Source: Desarmillaria ectypa (Eukaryota > Basidiomycota > Agaricomycetes > Agaricales > Physalacriaceae). From it: a stretch of DNA of 64,000 nucleotides. The stretch is taken from NCBI GenBank assembly GCA_030407005.1, contig JAUDYN010000010.1, positions 62,001 through 126,000 of the forward strand. The letters run 5' to 3'. Positions 46,493-57,178 of this stretch are shown here, piece by piece (position 1 is the first letter of the stretch; each line of letters starts with the position of its first letter). Below the pieces are notes generated by a model, which did no database searches, was not told where the DNA came from, and was given only the letters and a program-made list of their open reading frames with translations. Position numbers and translations under genes: made by a program.

Positions 46493-47275
46493 GTTATCGA
46501 CAAGGGTCGGAAATGAATGGCTGATGTAGGTACTACAGCCGATATCGAGCTCATGTTTCCGATGAGAAGGCTTTCTGAAGGGGCTCGGTGCGTATCACCT
46601 ACCGTGGTGTGGATAGCTCGAGCTGATTTGATAACCTGCTCTCAGCATGGGCTAACCATTTAATCCTGACAAATTCTACAGTTGATACCGGTGGATATTA
46701 TTTTTGCTTCCTCAACAAACGAGGTTCTGATAATAGTATAGTGTTCAACAGGTAACGCCTCTTGTCAGCTACCGATACCTGCAGTTGTAGCTGCTCACCC
46801 TAATGAACTTGAAACTAGGGCCGACCATCCCATAGCTAACACATATCGTTTTTGTCTCTGGCTGCTGAAGTACGCTTTTTATCATGGCTGGACTTTTCGC
46901 GTCCCGACGGAATCTTCATCTATAGATGTAAATGGAGAATTTGTGATAAAAGGTATTCCTTGCAAACGATAAACGTGAGTATCAGTGCCTTTCTCGCAGA
47001 TTATGGTCTTCATATCTTCCCAGTGATCCCTGGAGAGAGGCGACGGTGTCTGCTCTAAAAAATACGGTCGTGAGCACAGATGACTAGCCTATTGGCTTGT
47101 AGAACGGATTCCATTGCAAAGGATTTGGTGATGGCGCTTGCTGCGCCTGATCCTACTGTCATTGCTGTGTAAGACTTTTTCTTACCTGGAAAATTGTTTG
47201 AAGGATCTTGTGGCGAAATAAATTCTGGGTGTATCGAGTGTTCTCCAACATCGGCCTTTTCCGGCAATATCGGCC
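46493..47275 (+). pseudogene. Partial, rearranged copy of the S28 peptidase gene
   Basis: The sequence aligns by eye with the intact peptidase at 26-28.5 kb. About 46493-46635 corresponds to 26058-26166 (upstream region), then jumps directly to the 27640 region at CTCAGCATGGGCTAA. It follows the parent, introns included, to about 27925 (ATAGATGTAA). A second gap of some 270 bases leads to the part around the catalytic Asp (parent 28196; CTTCGCAAACGGCAAACGTG becomes CTTGCAAACGATAAACGTG), and the match ends past the parent stop near 47275. Introns are retained, so it arose by DNA duplication, not retroposition. Frames are broken by stops and indels; the nucleophile region is missing. Divergence by eye is perhaps one base in five. 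Confidence 0.85.
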
Positions 47276-47571
47276 CCTTCGCATGGTAGTACAAGGTTCT
47301 ACCATGGGAGCTCCTTAACGTTTGCGTTTGACGCTATTTTGTTAAAATGGCAGTTGAATGAGTATGGTACAGTTCACAGATGAGAATATTACCCCAATTC
47401 CATCTCGTGACGAACAGTATCTACTGAAATGGTTGTTTGGATGTACGGTATGGACACCGGAATACTTTGAGTGGTTCAGATCTACACAGTTCACACTGCA
47501 TACCTTGTTGAATTCACCACAAAATATCAAGATATACAGCCCATAATCAAACAAGGGATAAAGGATGAAGA

Positions 47572-48175
47572 TTAGTCGTTACGGCTAAGAGCAAATCTAG
47601 TAAGTTTAAGCTGGTCTTCCGTTACGTCTTCCCATTCCTCGTTATTCTCTACCACAATCAGTGGTACTACATCAAGCCTATCTCCAGCCCACGCGCTCTG
47701 GTAAGATCTACTCTGATCGCACACGACGGGTCATTCGACCAAGAGATATTAGTAAGCAGTACACTGCCAATATCACCATCGTAGCTCGCCAATCCTTCCA
47801 CTACCGCGTCCCATCATACATAGATACGCTTCGCCAGATTCCTCAAGACCACCCCGTGCAAGTCGCGACTTTTATTCCGATGAGTTAGATATTTGTAATA
47901 CCGAGTCACCAACGTTTGTGCAATGCCTTGCCATACCCCTCCTCGATATCCTCAGGGAGCTTCTCGATCTCCGCAAGTTCCTCAGAGGTGAGGACGTTCG
48001 GGGGACAGTCTGTCCCGTAGTCTCCAGCACACATGATACGACAGCCTTACCATGACTCCACCAAAAGGACAATGATGTCGAAACTGCTGCGGGCTTCGAG
48101 GAACTCGCCCAGTTTACCCCAGTCTCCAAGATGCTCGCGTCTGTCAGTATTAACGATCTTCCAGTATTGACCCAT
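47572..48175 (-). pseudogene. MGQYWKIVN-family gene, inactivated
   Basis: An agaricomycete family of unknown function. Start at 48175: MGQYWKIVNTDRREHLGDWG, KLGEFL, then LLVESW followed by TAA where the family has Ala (48049-48047). The same frame then runs on as CAGDYGTDCPPNVLTSEELA and EIEKLPEDIEEGYGKALHK. An intron-like gap precedes NLAKRIYV, a TGA (expected Arg codon CGA), WDAVVEGLASYDGDIGSVLL, TNISWSNDPSCAIRVDLTR, a two-base frameshift, and AWAGDRLDVVPLIVVENNEE, WEDVTEDQ, with a terminal stop at 47574-47572. Two nonsense codons and one frameshift in an otherwise collinear gene show it is dead. Family pattern is recalled, not searched. Confidence 0.78.
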
Positions 48176-49011
48176 GGTTTTTGAGTAAGGCAGCAAAAAA
48201 GTAAGAGGGAGATGAAGGTGGTGGTGAAGAGAAAAGGAAAGAAAAGAAGAGAAGGCAGTCGGAAGTCTGAGAATCACGACTCACGGTCTCGTGATCCCGG
48301 CCTTGCAGTTCGACCCCTGTAGCAGACCTAGCAAATGCCGCCGGGGAGACGGCCAGAACTAAATTTCAAGAAAATGCCTTAGAAATCAGGATATGGGGAC
48401 ACTGAAACTGGGTATAGTCGATGTCAGTTCTTCAGCATGTGCACGCACGTCGAGTGATCATCACGCTGATGTTCTCCGACGTCAAGGATGAATAGACCTC
48501 TCGACTTCGCAAGCTTGGAAGACACTCACGATCCACATACAACCTAGCAATCTGGGCGGCAAAGCTATATAAGCGTTTTCGATTAGGAGCTTGGTGTCAA
48601 GTCCGGCCAGAACTGGGCCTAAACCTACTCGCTACCAACCATCAAGTCATCCCAGTGATAACATCAGATGATCGTAACAGAAGTGAAGGGTGCACGTCGT
48701 CCTTTTTCTTTCTGGACGACGAAGTATAACTAATATTACCTCGCCGGATCTAAGGAACATTCTCCGGCGACAGAGTTCGAAAATAACGGCGGCGATTCGA
48801 TAGACCGAAGCGTTCTGCGACTTACAGGTACACCCATGATAATCACCCTAAAATTTTAAGTCCTGACAGACACAAAAGTCCAGCTAACCCCTAAAGTGAA
48901 ATGAATGTGAAGCCTGTGTTTCGGCCTGAAAACCAAGGAAAACCAAGTAAAGCTTCATCTGCGTCGTGATATAGATGATGAGAGACGAGCATACTGAGCG
49001 TATTGAAATAC
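48176..49011. other. Intergenic
   Basis: No supported feature. A polypyrimidine/purine stretch at 48190-48260 precedes the MGQYWK relic (its former leader). Nothing else recognised. Confidence 0.4.
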
Positions 49012-49311
49012 TCACAATTTCTCATCCTCATCATACTCCGAAATGACAATCATCGGCGCGACGACTTTCTCATCGGGATAACCCTCAATATCTCTACTCT
49101 CTGGCCGGAGGAACACCAGAATGACGACGCTCAAGATTGCAGATACCACAAAGGTACACATGGTAGTGAGTGCTAAGAGGAAGACTGGCGAAATGAGGTT
49201 CTGTGGGTAGACACGGACGAGGAAGAGGAGGACTGGATAGGCGATGAGGATGATGACGAGGCATTCGTGAAGAAACGAGTGAGCTGATTCGACGGCCGTG
49301 GTGGAAGGCAT
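49012..49311 (-). CDS. Small two-helix membrane protein, unknown
   Basis: 99 residues in one open frame starting MPSTTAVESAHSFLHECLVI. Hydrophobic segments CLVIILIAYPVLLFLVRVY and VFLLALTTMCTFVVSAILSV with VILVFLRP form two or three membrane helices, followed by an acidic tail ending SEYDEDEKL. A GTGAGT overlaps the stop codon and could splice to another exon. Not recognised as a known family; the hydrophobic pattern plus the acidic end make it believable. Confidence 0.5.
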   Translation of the reverse strand: MPSTTAVESAHSFLHECLVIILIAYPVLLFLVRVYPQNLISPVFLLALTTMCTFVVSAILSVVILVFLRPESRDIEGYPDEKVVAPMIVISEYDEDEKL

Positions 49312-49997
49312 GGTGGCGACTGTTAAAGAGCGTATGGTGCTGTCGAGAGCGGTGGGGTGATGGGCGTAAGGATGGAAGATGGAGATAGGGGGTTCTTAGT
49401 CTTGGCGAGCCGGACCGATCCGCCGTCTTAGACTCAAAATAATCGTCGGCGTCTCTTATGTCACTCTAAAAAAAACTGGAAAATCACCTCCGACTTTAGT
49501 GGTACTATTCTGTTTGTCGCATTCGTATTTCCCTAATATTATCAGGAAGTTGCCACCACGTACAAAGGAGGTAGCTCTCAGGGTTCTCAAACCTGATAAA
49601 AGCGAAATGAACGATGGATAACAAACCATCATCTCTCCAATTGCTTTTGCGAAACCTGTAGCTTACGTCCTTCGTTACTGTGGGGTGGTTGGTGGAGATC
49701 AAAACGGGCGGTGATGCCCATATCGGGACAGCGGATAGATTCGGCAATAGGCAAGATGTTTTTCCATTAAACCCCTAAACAACTTCTAAATACATTTCCG
49801 TTCTTCCTCTTGACATAATCTTTATCTCAGAAATTCGGCATTCTAGAGCTTTGCTAGCCATTTTCTTTTTCGTTGATGTCTGGCATCCCCTAATTACCTC
49901 AAAAGGTAGATGAGAATCCGAACACTGTCGGAGCCCCTCCAAATACTATTACGTATCGTTTCAAGTACCAAGACGATTCTGTTTGACTTTCACTAAA
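49312..49997. other. Intergenic
   Basis: One minus-strand frame (49505-49747) of 80 codons without recognisable domain. CT-rich, A-rich upstream sequence of the kinase relic on the right. Confidence 0.4.
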
Positions 49998-51480
49998 TGC
50001 AAAGGTTTCTGCTCTCCTCGCTCACTCGAAGACCTCCGCGACTATCTGCGCTCATGGCCTCTTCTCAAAGACCCCGCGCCTTTGTCTCATCGGTACCGGA
50101 AGCTCACGGCACTGCCAGTAAAGAAGATGGTGCTGTCAATTAATGAAGCGTCCGCAGAGCCCTCATCTGAGTGGACCAGCAATGAAGAGAATAGAAGCAG
50201 ATATAGACCTGGCGGCTATCACCCCGTTCAAGTAGGCGACGACTATGCGGGAGGACGGTACACAATCACCGGAAAACTCGGATGCGGAGAATATTCAACT
50301 GTTAGGCTCACGCGCGACAATGAAGAAAACATGTGAGCCTGAGTTTGCGTATGAGATTGCTACTAACAACCCTATGCAGTGATGTGGCCCTCAAGATAAT
50401 GGCTGGTGCACGCATAAACAACGCCACTCGTTATATTTTTATGTTGATACATACATAGATGAGGCTTCACAAGTACCGGAACTCTACGAGCTCGAGTATT
50501 TACAACGTTTGCGCCTCCAAAATCCCGGCCATGTTGGATACCCTTACGTTGTCCACCTTACCGACTCGTTCAATATCGACGGGCCTCATGGAAAGCATCT
50601 ATGCGTCGTGACTGGAAATGGCCCTATGCAATCTGCTGTCTTTGGCGGAGAAATCCTTTGCTGGTTATAGAATACCAGAGTACGGCGCAAAACGCGTCAT
50701 ACGAGATGTGCTCTCCGCCCAAGACTATGTTCACAACGATTGCAACATCATACATACGGGTAGGCCTTTCGTTCTTCAAAGTTCATTTTCGTATCAGCTC
50801 CGACCATTTTATTAGACGTCAAAATCACCAACGTCGTGATGACAGTACCGCAAGAGGCCATGCCCAAAGAGGGCTTGGGCACCCTAATCCCTGCTCAGCA
50901 ACACACGATTCCAGTATCCACCGATAACGATGCACCCGTCACGATAACAGTCTGTGCCTAATCTCGATGACCCCGAGGTGTGGGTCCCGCTTAGCTTCAA
51001 GTTAATAGACTTTGGTGTCGGTTAGTATATCGGTACCCTTGTCATTTTCAGCATGCATGCTAAGATGTACGCGGAAGCTTGTTACTCCGACAGAACCGGA
51101 GAACACTTTACCCAAGGTGTTTGTCCCGTCGGTATACGTCCCCCAGAGGTGGCTCTACGTGCTGGCTGAGGTAAGTCGGTTGATATATGGGGTGCCGGCT
51201 GCATGGTACCGTCCTTTTACTCTCCCATTGAAAAGGCTCACTGTGTCTAGTTGTATGGCATGCTCGTCGGGAGGCCTCTGTTCCCCGTTCAGTGTGATCC
51301 CGTATTTCTCCCCGCCTACCAAGTGCAGGTTTTGGGCGAGTTCCCCACAAGCCTTCGGGAGTAAGGCATGGTTCAATGATGATGGTGAAACCGAGTCTCC
51401 GTATAGCGTCCAAGTCGTGCTCACGCTCTGTTTACAGGATCCCTTCGACACAAAGAAGTATTCCCCAAGATGTCTTTAGA
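49998..51480 (+). pseudogene. SRPK-type protein kinase gene, inactivated
   Basis: SR-protein kinases phosphorylate Arg-Ser domains of splicing factors. The N-terminus MQRFLLSSLTRRPPRLSALM, ASSQRPRAFVSSVPEAHG runs into a one-base frameshift near 50138, then NEASAEPSSEWTSNEENRSR, YRPGGYHPVQVGDDYAGGRY, GKLGCGEYSTVRLTRD (glycine loop), VALKIMAG (Lys), YPYVVHLTDSFNIDGPHGKH. A second frameshift lies near 50613 before MALCNLLSLAEKSFAGYRIP, VIRDVLSAQDYVHNDCNIIH, spliced to DVKITNVVM (catalytic loop). FKLIDFGVG stands for DFG, then FTQGVCPVGIRPPEVALRAG, TGA at 51167-51169 where Trp is expected, GKSVDIWGAGCM, YGMLVGRPLFPVQCDPVFLP. At least two frameshifts and one nonsense codon. Confidence 0.8.
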
Positions 51481-52358
51481 AGCTTTCGTGAAGGAGCAGA
51501 GTGGCGGGTGGAACGTTCAAAATACTCACAAAGTTTCCTCTACAAAAATACTGAAAAGAAACTTTAAATATTTTCTTAAATTTTAGTGCAGTGTGGTACG
51601 AAGCAAAAAAGGAAATCAACTGAATTTCAAAATCCCATCTGCCTCCTCTCGTGTCGGTTTGCCGTCGCTTCCTGGAGCAACACAAGACTGATTGGGCAAT
51701 ACGTACAAGTATTGACGGACCTCAGGAATAGTACTAAGTACTCGATCTTATCCATTTTTCTGTCAGTCTGACACTTCCCTCAGGCCTTTTCTTACCTAGA
51801 ATCTTGGTGTTCATTGGAGAACAGTCTTGGGATAATACAATCAAGTGAGAAGTGCTTCGTTTAGGTCTTTGCACCCTTTTCCTTGTGAGTATTTTTTTTT
51901 TTCGTTGACGCCCAATCTTATTGTCTCAGATCGTTCCAGCCAGTGGACCAAAAATCACAACCGCTACATCGACGTCGTATTATCCAAACATAAATATGCT
52001 TTCGGATCTCCAAGCGTGCCCCACAGTGTACTTCGTTTGCTCTCGGAACACGGCGGCTTCCCTCCTTTGGGGAAGCATCAGTTCCAGTGCACAGCCCTGA
52101 TACGCCGACGTTGACCATCGGTTAACTAGCTGTAGCCTCTGTCTGGTGGTTTACGATGAGACACGCTTTTTGGACAAAGACATCTACCCTTGACGCATGG
52201 GTGTGTGCGCTTGGTAAGAACGGGATTTTTGATAGAAATCATAGTAGGGTTTCCTCATTTCTTCTAGTAGAGCAGGGTCTTGTAGCATTATGCCTTTCAA
52301 ACCAAGGGTAATAACGTGAATAACCGTCATGGCACGTAATATTTCCAATCGCCCCTTC
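51481..52358. other. Intergenic, with an unassigned coding-like stretch
   Basis: At 51930-52110 the plus strand reads SDRSSQWTKNHNRYIDVVLS, KHKYAFGSPSVPHSVLRLLS and EHGGFPPLGKHQFQ, which looks like a decayed exon of an unrecognised gene. It has no start or splice partner that I could find. The remainder holds nothing recognisable. Confidence 0.35.
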
Positions 52359-53174
52359 TCATTCTAACTCGTCGCCATACTCTGGAAATATCCGTCTAAA
52401 CAAATGACACCATCCCACGTAGCTTCGCCGAATATAGGTGGCTTTCGTATACTCCCAATCTACTAGCCCAATAGGTCGCAATTGTTCATCCACGAGAATA
52501 TTCGTAGGGGTAATATCACCATGCGTAAAGCATACATTGTACTGGGTCGACTGTGGCTTGGCTAGTGGAGCACGAACACGGTCGTCAAGGGGTTCCCATA
52601 ACATACAAAAATACTGAGTGGGAAAATCATCTTGTGACGCAAAGGGATCAACGAGTTTGCCGTCTCGGATCCGATAGCTAAGGAAGTTCGCACCATCGAC
52701 ACCAAATATGGCGCAACTTGGTGGGGCGGGGCTCTGAGCTGGCGCGGAAGTGGTTATAGTGGTGTTTTCTGAGATGAACTGAGCAGCTATAGCCTCGCCG
52801 TACCCATCCTTAGCGGAGTCGGATGATCCGTAGTGTTGTTTGTGGGTGATGCCATTCTGCGATGCGCTATAGCAGTTGATAGCAGGATAGTCGAATAGAT
52901 GGGGGCAATCTGAACCAGAAAGACCATACCAGGCTGGAAATGCTAACCCTTCTTTTTCACGAGTTAATGACGCGTCAAAGGCAAGGCACGGTGGATACTC
53001 ACCTTCGATGATAGACAAAATTCGAAGGGCTGAACGTCGCAGATATAATATATCTACATCGGACAAAGGCTCAACTTGGTAAAACGGGAGAAAAGATCGC
53101 TGCTGGTGGTGGAAGCGTATCAAGCGCAATTTATTTGGTCCCGAAAACTTCAACATGCAGGGCAGCGCCGCCAC
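52359..53174 (-). CDS. APH/choline-kinase-like protein lacking most of the N-lobe
   Basis: Aminoglycoside-phosphotransferase-fold small-molecule kinases are abundant in agaricomycetes with unknown substrates. The C-terminal half is well preserved: CAIFGVDGANFLSYRIRDGK, DDFPTQYFCMLWEPLDDRVR, then the Brenner motif CFTHGDITPTNILVDEQLRP and IGLVDWE (metal-binding Asp), YIRRSYVGWCHLFRRIFPEY. Between FISENTTI and the CAIFGVDG block the ATP-binding strands and the Lys/Glu pair are missing, and the usual CAGFYPEYWDYA-like segment after DWE is shortened. The open frame of 271 codons is uninterrupted, yet it reads through what was probably an intron (GTGAGT after LSIIEG). So it may be a relic that happens to stay open. 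Catalytic activity is unlikely. Confidence 0.55.
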   Translation of the reverse strand: MAALPCMLKFSGPNKLRLIRFHHQQRSFLPFYQVEPLSDVDILYLRRSALRILSIIEGEYPPCLAFDASLTREKEGLAFPAWYGLSGSDCPHLFDYPAINCYSASQNGITHKQHYGSSDSAKDGYGEAIAAQFISENTTITTSAPAQSPAPPSCAIFGVDGANFLSYRIRDGKLVDPFASQDDFPTQYFCMLWEPLDDRVRAPLAKPQSTQYNVCFTHGDITPTNILVDEQLRPIGLVDWEYTKATYIRRSYVGWCHLFRRIFPEYGDELE

Positions 53175-53384
53175 ATGCGTGGCTCACGCAATTTAAAAAC
53201 ACTATCATCCAGTCACATTACCTGCTGAGCACCGACTCATGGGATGTCAGTGTTTCTCGGAGCTTGTGTACTTATCTCGAGCCAAATCGTCTTCAGCACT
53301 GAATGCCCTACAAGTTACCTAGGTAAATATAAGGCACTTATCGGCGGCCGCGAAGGATTACGGTGTCGGCATGGAGAGCACATG

Positions 53385-54010
53385 TCAAGTTTCTGACAGG
53401 CGTCCACGTAATGATTCACAACGTTCGCCACACTTGGAGCAGTGCAAGAGGTAGAAGTTTTCATAGACTTCCTCCAAGCCTACGGATATTGTCAAGCACA
53501 TATTCTTTATCACGATGAAGCTTCCTCTCAATCGAGATGATGCCTGTAGAACGGTCAATCGAGGCGGGCAAACGCGAAGTGAATGGCAACATACCAGACA
53601 TGAAATTCTCAAATAAGGACGTGTTGGAGGATCTGGGACCTCTACCACGCTCGCGGTGGATGGGCCACCCCGGGAGATATTCAGTTGGAAGCTTCGATTC
53701 CAATTTCACGATTGCTTCGCTCACGGGGATGTAGCACCCATCATCGGGAGAGACCACACTGCTGCTGAATGGCGACACCCAGGGCTGTATTCTAGAGTTC
53801 ATCTCGTTCCATGGTTTGACTACAAAGATGGTTATTGATTACAGGCGGGAGCATTTTGAAGAATATACCGATGTCTTCTAGCGCGCGCAGCCGGATGTAG
53901 CGCTCCTTCAGAGATTGGATTCTGCGTAATGTTTCTGCGGATGGGGGTGGTTTGGGTACTGGTTGGCTGAGCTGGTATAAAATGGGATTATCAAGATACG
54001 TGTCGTCCAT
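53385..54010 (-). pseudogene. Remnant of an unrecognised gene
   Basis: Three minus-strand stretches look coding: AMDDTYLDNPILYQLSQPVP, PPPSAETLRRIQSLKERYIR and LRALEDIGIFFKMLPPVINN (to 53792), then another frame with QPWVSPFSSSVVSPDDGCYI, PVSEAIVKLESKLPTEYLPG, WPIHRERGRGPRSSNTSLF (53461-53802). They are in different frames and no clean intron joins them. Family unknown; possibly the decayed neighbour of the APH-like gene. Confidence 0.35.
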
Positions 54011-55009
54011 TGCGCGGCGCGACGCGAGTTCTTGGAGAGGCTTGAGACAACGTCGCTATAGGAAAGACCACAGTGTATATACACCGTAGCTATCACCCTA
54101 GATCAAAGTGAGAATTCTTGGGTTTCTTTTGTGATGAAGTTACATTGTCCGTGGGACAATAATAGCGTCTGTCCCCGCACTACAACCGCCAGAAGAATTA
54201 CACCGTAACTTTCCTGAAACAGCCCCACGAATGCAAGTGATAGCATTATCAAGAACGGTTGAAGGACACCACTACCAGAATCGTCAACAATAGGGAGGTA
54301 CTGTTTGGGTAGAAACGACCCATAAGGCGTGGATGGTTAAAAGGAAAGCCGTGTCGACCCCGAGTGGGTGACAGCGGTCCGAGCCGAAAGCACCGGTATA
54401 TTGAGTACCGAGTACGCATACCCAAGAGCCCTTCGACATCAATCTATGTTTTCTTCCCCATGATTCATAGGTAAATCTTGGGTAACTGGACGGACTTTGA
54501 CGAAGGCAGCGATACTCGTCCTTTCTTCTCTGTCGCAATTAGCATTTAAAGGTTTTCCCGTTTGCTCAGGACCAAACAGAATTCGGGGTACTACCCGATA
54601 TCACGGCGCAAAACATAACGATAATGTCGTGCCATATTCATTATGCTGTACTGCCATAGCCATGTTAATCAAGGTCTTCAATCTCTAATATAGCGCTAAA
54701 TCTTTGCCTTTCTGCAATACATCGGACATCTCGTGTGATTCCATTTCGACGTTGACGACAACCTGGATATGCGTAAGCAAGTTCTATTAAGTCCCAGAGA
54801 AACGAAAAATGATTCAATATTCAAGTACTCACCTCTTGTGGGCGAATGCCGGTCTCGACCTACGGGGTATTTCAAAGACAACCCAATTAGATTGAAGTTA
54901 TTACACTCACTCCGGTGTGGGCCATGTCATTCCAAAACCTAGGTTCTGTCGTCATTCGCCGATGTGAGGATCGCTCCGAGTCGTCAGTAGTTGAGTGCTT
55001 GACAGCGCG
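54011..55009. other. Intergenic, about 1 kb
   Basis: No supported gene. A few open frames of 60-85 codons without pattern. Confidence 0.4.
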
Positions 55010-56323
55010 CTAAATAATTGCTAAGGAAAGCGACATCCAATACACGGATATGTCACAGACCGCATTCAGGCTTGAAAGAGCTGGCAGTGGAAATGAGTTT
55101 AGGGCATGATGGAACGAAGGCGGTGACAACGCACCAGAATTTGTGTACAATTTCGGTATGAGGAACGCAATGCCTAGCGAAAGCCTTAAATAGAGATACA
55201 TGAGACATGGCGGAAACTTGCCCACCAAAATAGTAAGGCTTGTTCTATACAGAGAATGTGAACTCGTAATCACAGCATCAAAGATGAAGCATACCGAAGC
55301 GAGGTATAAACTGATATCGACAATGGCGAGTACGGATGTCAAAAGACCTTTCAAGAAGTAGGACAATTCATTATCAACGACCCAGCTCATAAGCACAACT
55401 CACCGTTTTGCATCGTCACTGATGCCCGAGTTAATTAGTACCACATTTACACAAAACAATAATTCCACTCACGTCGAATAAGCTTTGTCAGAAGACGGTC
55501 TGTCGTAGGGAATGTTCCCCTAGCTTTGCGCAAATAATTTGAGACTATCAAGGTGATAGCCAGATCTCCTAGCGCGCCGGATACCAGCCAGATGAGCGCG
55601 ACTACCTTGAGTTTCCGAAATTCGCTGAAATCTCCAATGATACCAGCATATATTCCTGTCCCTAATCCACCCGCTGTTGAAGCTATGGCACACAGAACGA
55701 CAAACCCGAGGTAAAATGGATTTCTCGATGAAATCGTCACTGAGTCACGCCTCGAGGACCAAAAACAGAAGCCATACCTCGTTAACGCCCAGACCCTCCA
55801 TGCGAAGAAACATTGGACCATAGATGCCATCAAACCTGACAGAATCGGGTCTGTACAGACAATCCAATCGGCTGTCGAATGGTGAGAAATACAAATCTGT
55901 AAATCAATAGAGGAAGGTAGTGCAATACCTCTACCGAATGCTGCCGGGTTCATAAAGTTGTCTATGAACATCTTGTATGCCCTGATACACTCATAAAAAC
56001 CAAGAATACTGGAATTTCGAACAGCACATACCAGACCATTATGAAGACCGAGTTGATGACATCCAAAGCAAAGAGCGATACAACGAAGATCTTGAGATAT
56101 GGCGGATCTCTATAGTGTCATTGTAAGAGCAAGTTGTACAAGCGAGTAGAGACACCAACGTCGGATAGCGGTCGATGTATAGAAATAGCTGGACTATCAT
56201 GACGCCTAGAAGCAAGATGCTTAAAAATATGCCTGGAGCCAATGATATTTAGCCAGGTACCACTGCTGATAGGTGCAACTTACAGACAAGAATCATGCCA
56301 TACGGATCGCTGATAACGCTCAT
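55010..56323 (-). CDS. DUF6534 multi-spanning membrane protein
   Basis: Agaricomycete seven-helix-type membrane family of unknown role. Start MSVISDPYGMILV at 56323, intron, then FLSILLLGVMIVQLFLYIDR, YPT, intron, DPPYLKIFVVSLFALDVINS, VFIMVWYVLF. Later ADWIVCTDPILSGLMASMVQ, CFFAWRVWAL, YLGFVVLCAIASTAGGLGTG, VVALIWLVSGALGDLAITLI, VSNYLRKARGTF, then LLTSVLAIVDISLYLAS and IPKLYTNSGAL with SLNA near the end. The WRVWAL, W-x-x-SGALGD and KLYTNS blocks are characteristic. Seven hydrophobic segments are countable. The region 55190-55330 between the sixth and the last helix is poorly resolved, so the C-terminus is tentative and could be slightly damaged. Confidence 0.78.
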
Positions 56324-57178
56324 GTCTGGAGGAAATATTCGATACTAACGACTAGGCGTGAAGTTGGGCGCGGTTTGGGTGCAGTGAAGATATATATAAA
56401 AGCTTTTCCCCGAAATGCCCTGTACGTGAGAAAACGTATTCTCCATTACGAAGATTCCCAGGTGGAGTAAATATATGCACTACGAGCTAAGGTTCATCAA
56501 CTGCGGATCACCTGGACAGGTATGCGATATACAGTGCATGTTGAAAATAATGGATTCAACTCAATGAGCAGTGGGCCAATGTGGCTGGTCAGTGGAAGTG
56601 GAACAGTGAAAGCGGCCCGAGCCGCGTGGCGCTTCGTGTAATGGACGTTGTGAGCTGAAGGAGCTGGCGGACAGCGCACATAAAGTGCTGACTAAGCAGA
56701 CGAGAGACTCGATTGCAGCCAGCATAGCGGAAGATTTCCAGATGGGGTAACTCACTTATGATTGGTCCGCTCCAGTAATGCTGTTTTTTTCATCCCATCC
56801 CTGTTGCTGAAGTTCCGCTCCCCGGATCTTGTAGACGCAGGCGCATGATTGCTGCGTTATTTAACGTTTAATATCTCACCGGGTACTATGGAAATGTTTC
56901 TTTCCCACGGTAGAATCGGCATGCTCGCTTCTTTTTTCTGTATTATCCGCAATCCAGGGTGCTGCATCTCAGGGTACCAGCACCGACTGAAATCCGAATA
57001 ATGACATTCTATTGGGACTTGGTCTTCCGTGCTTTCTGATGATAGCTGTGCTTTTGTATGGCCCGGCAAGCGGGGTCCAGGTGTCATTGTGGTCTTTTTT
57101 TTACGGCCAGTAAGATCCTTGACAACTCTTGGTCATGAGATTTGAGCGCGATAAAGTTCGTCTCTCGGTAGTTTTCTC
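56324..57178. other. Divergent intergenic region between DUF6534 and P450 genes
   Basis: 855 bp shared promoter space of two divergently transcribed genes. Apart from the TATA element near 56395 nothing recognisable was seen. Confidence 0.45.
56391..56400 (-). promoter_or_regulatory. TATA box of the DUF6534 gene
   Basis: TTTATATATA on the minus strand, about 70 bases before the ATG at 56323. Confidence 0.5.
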
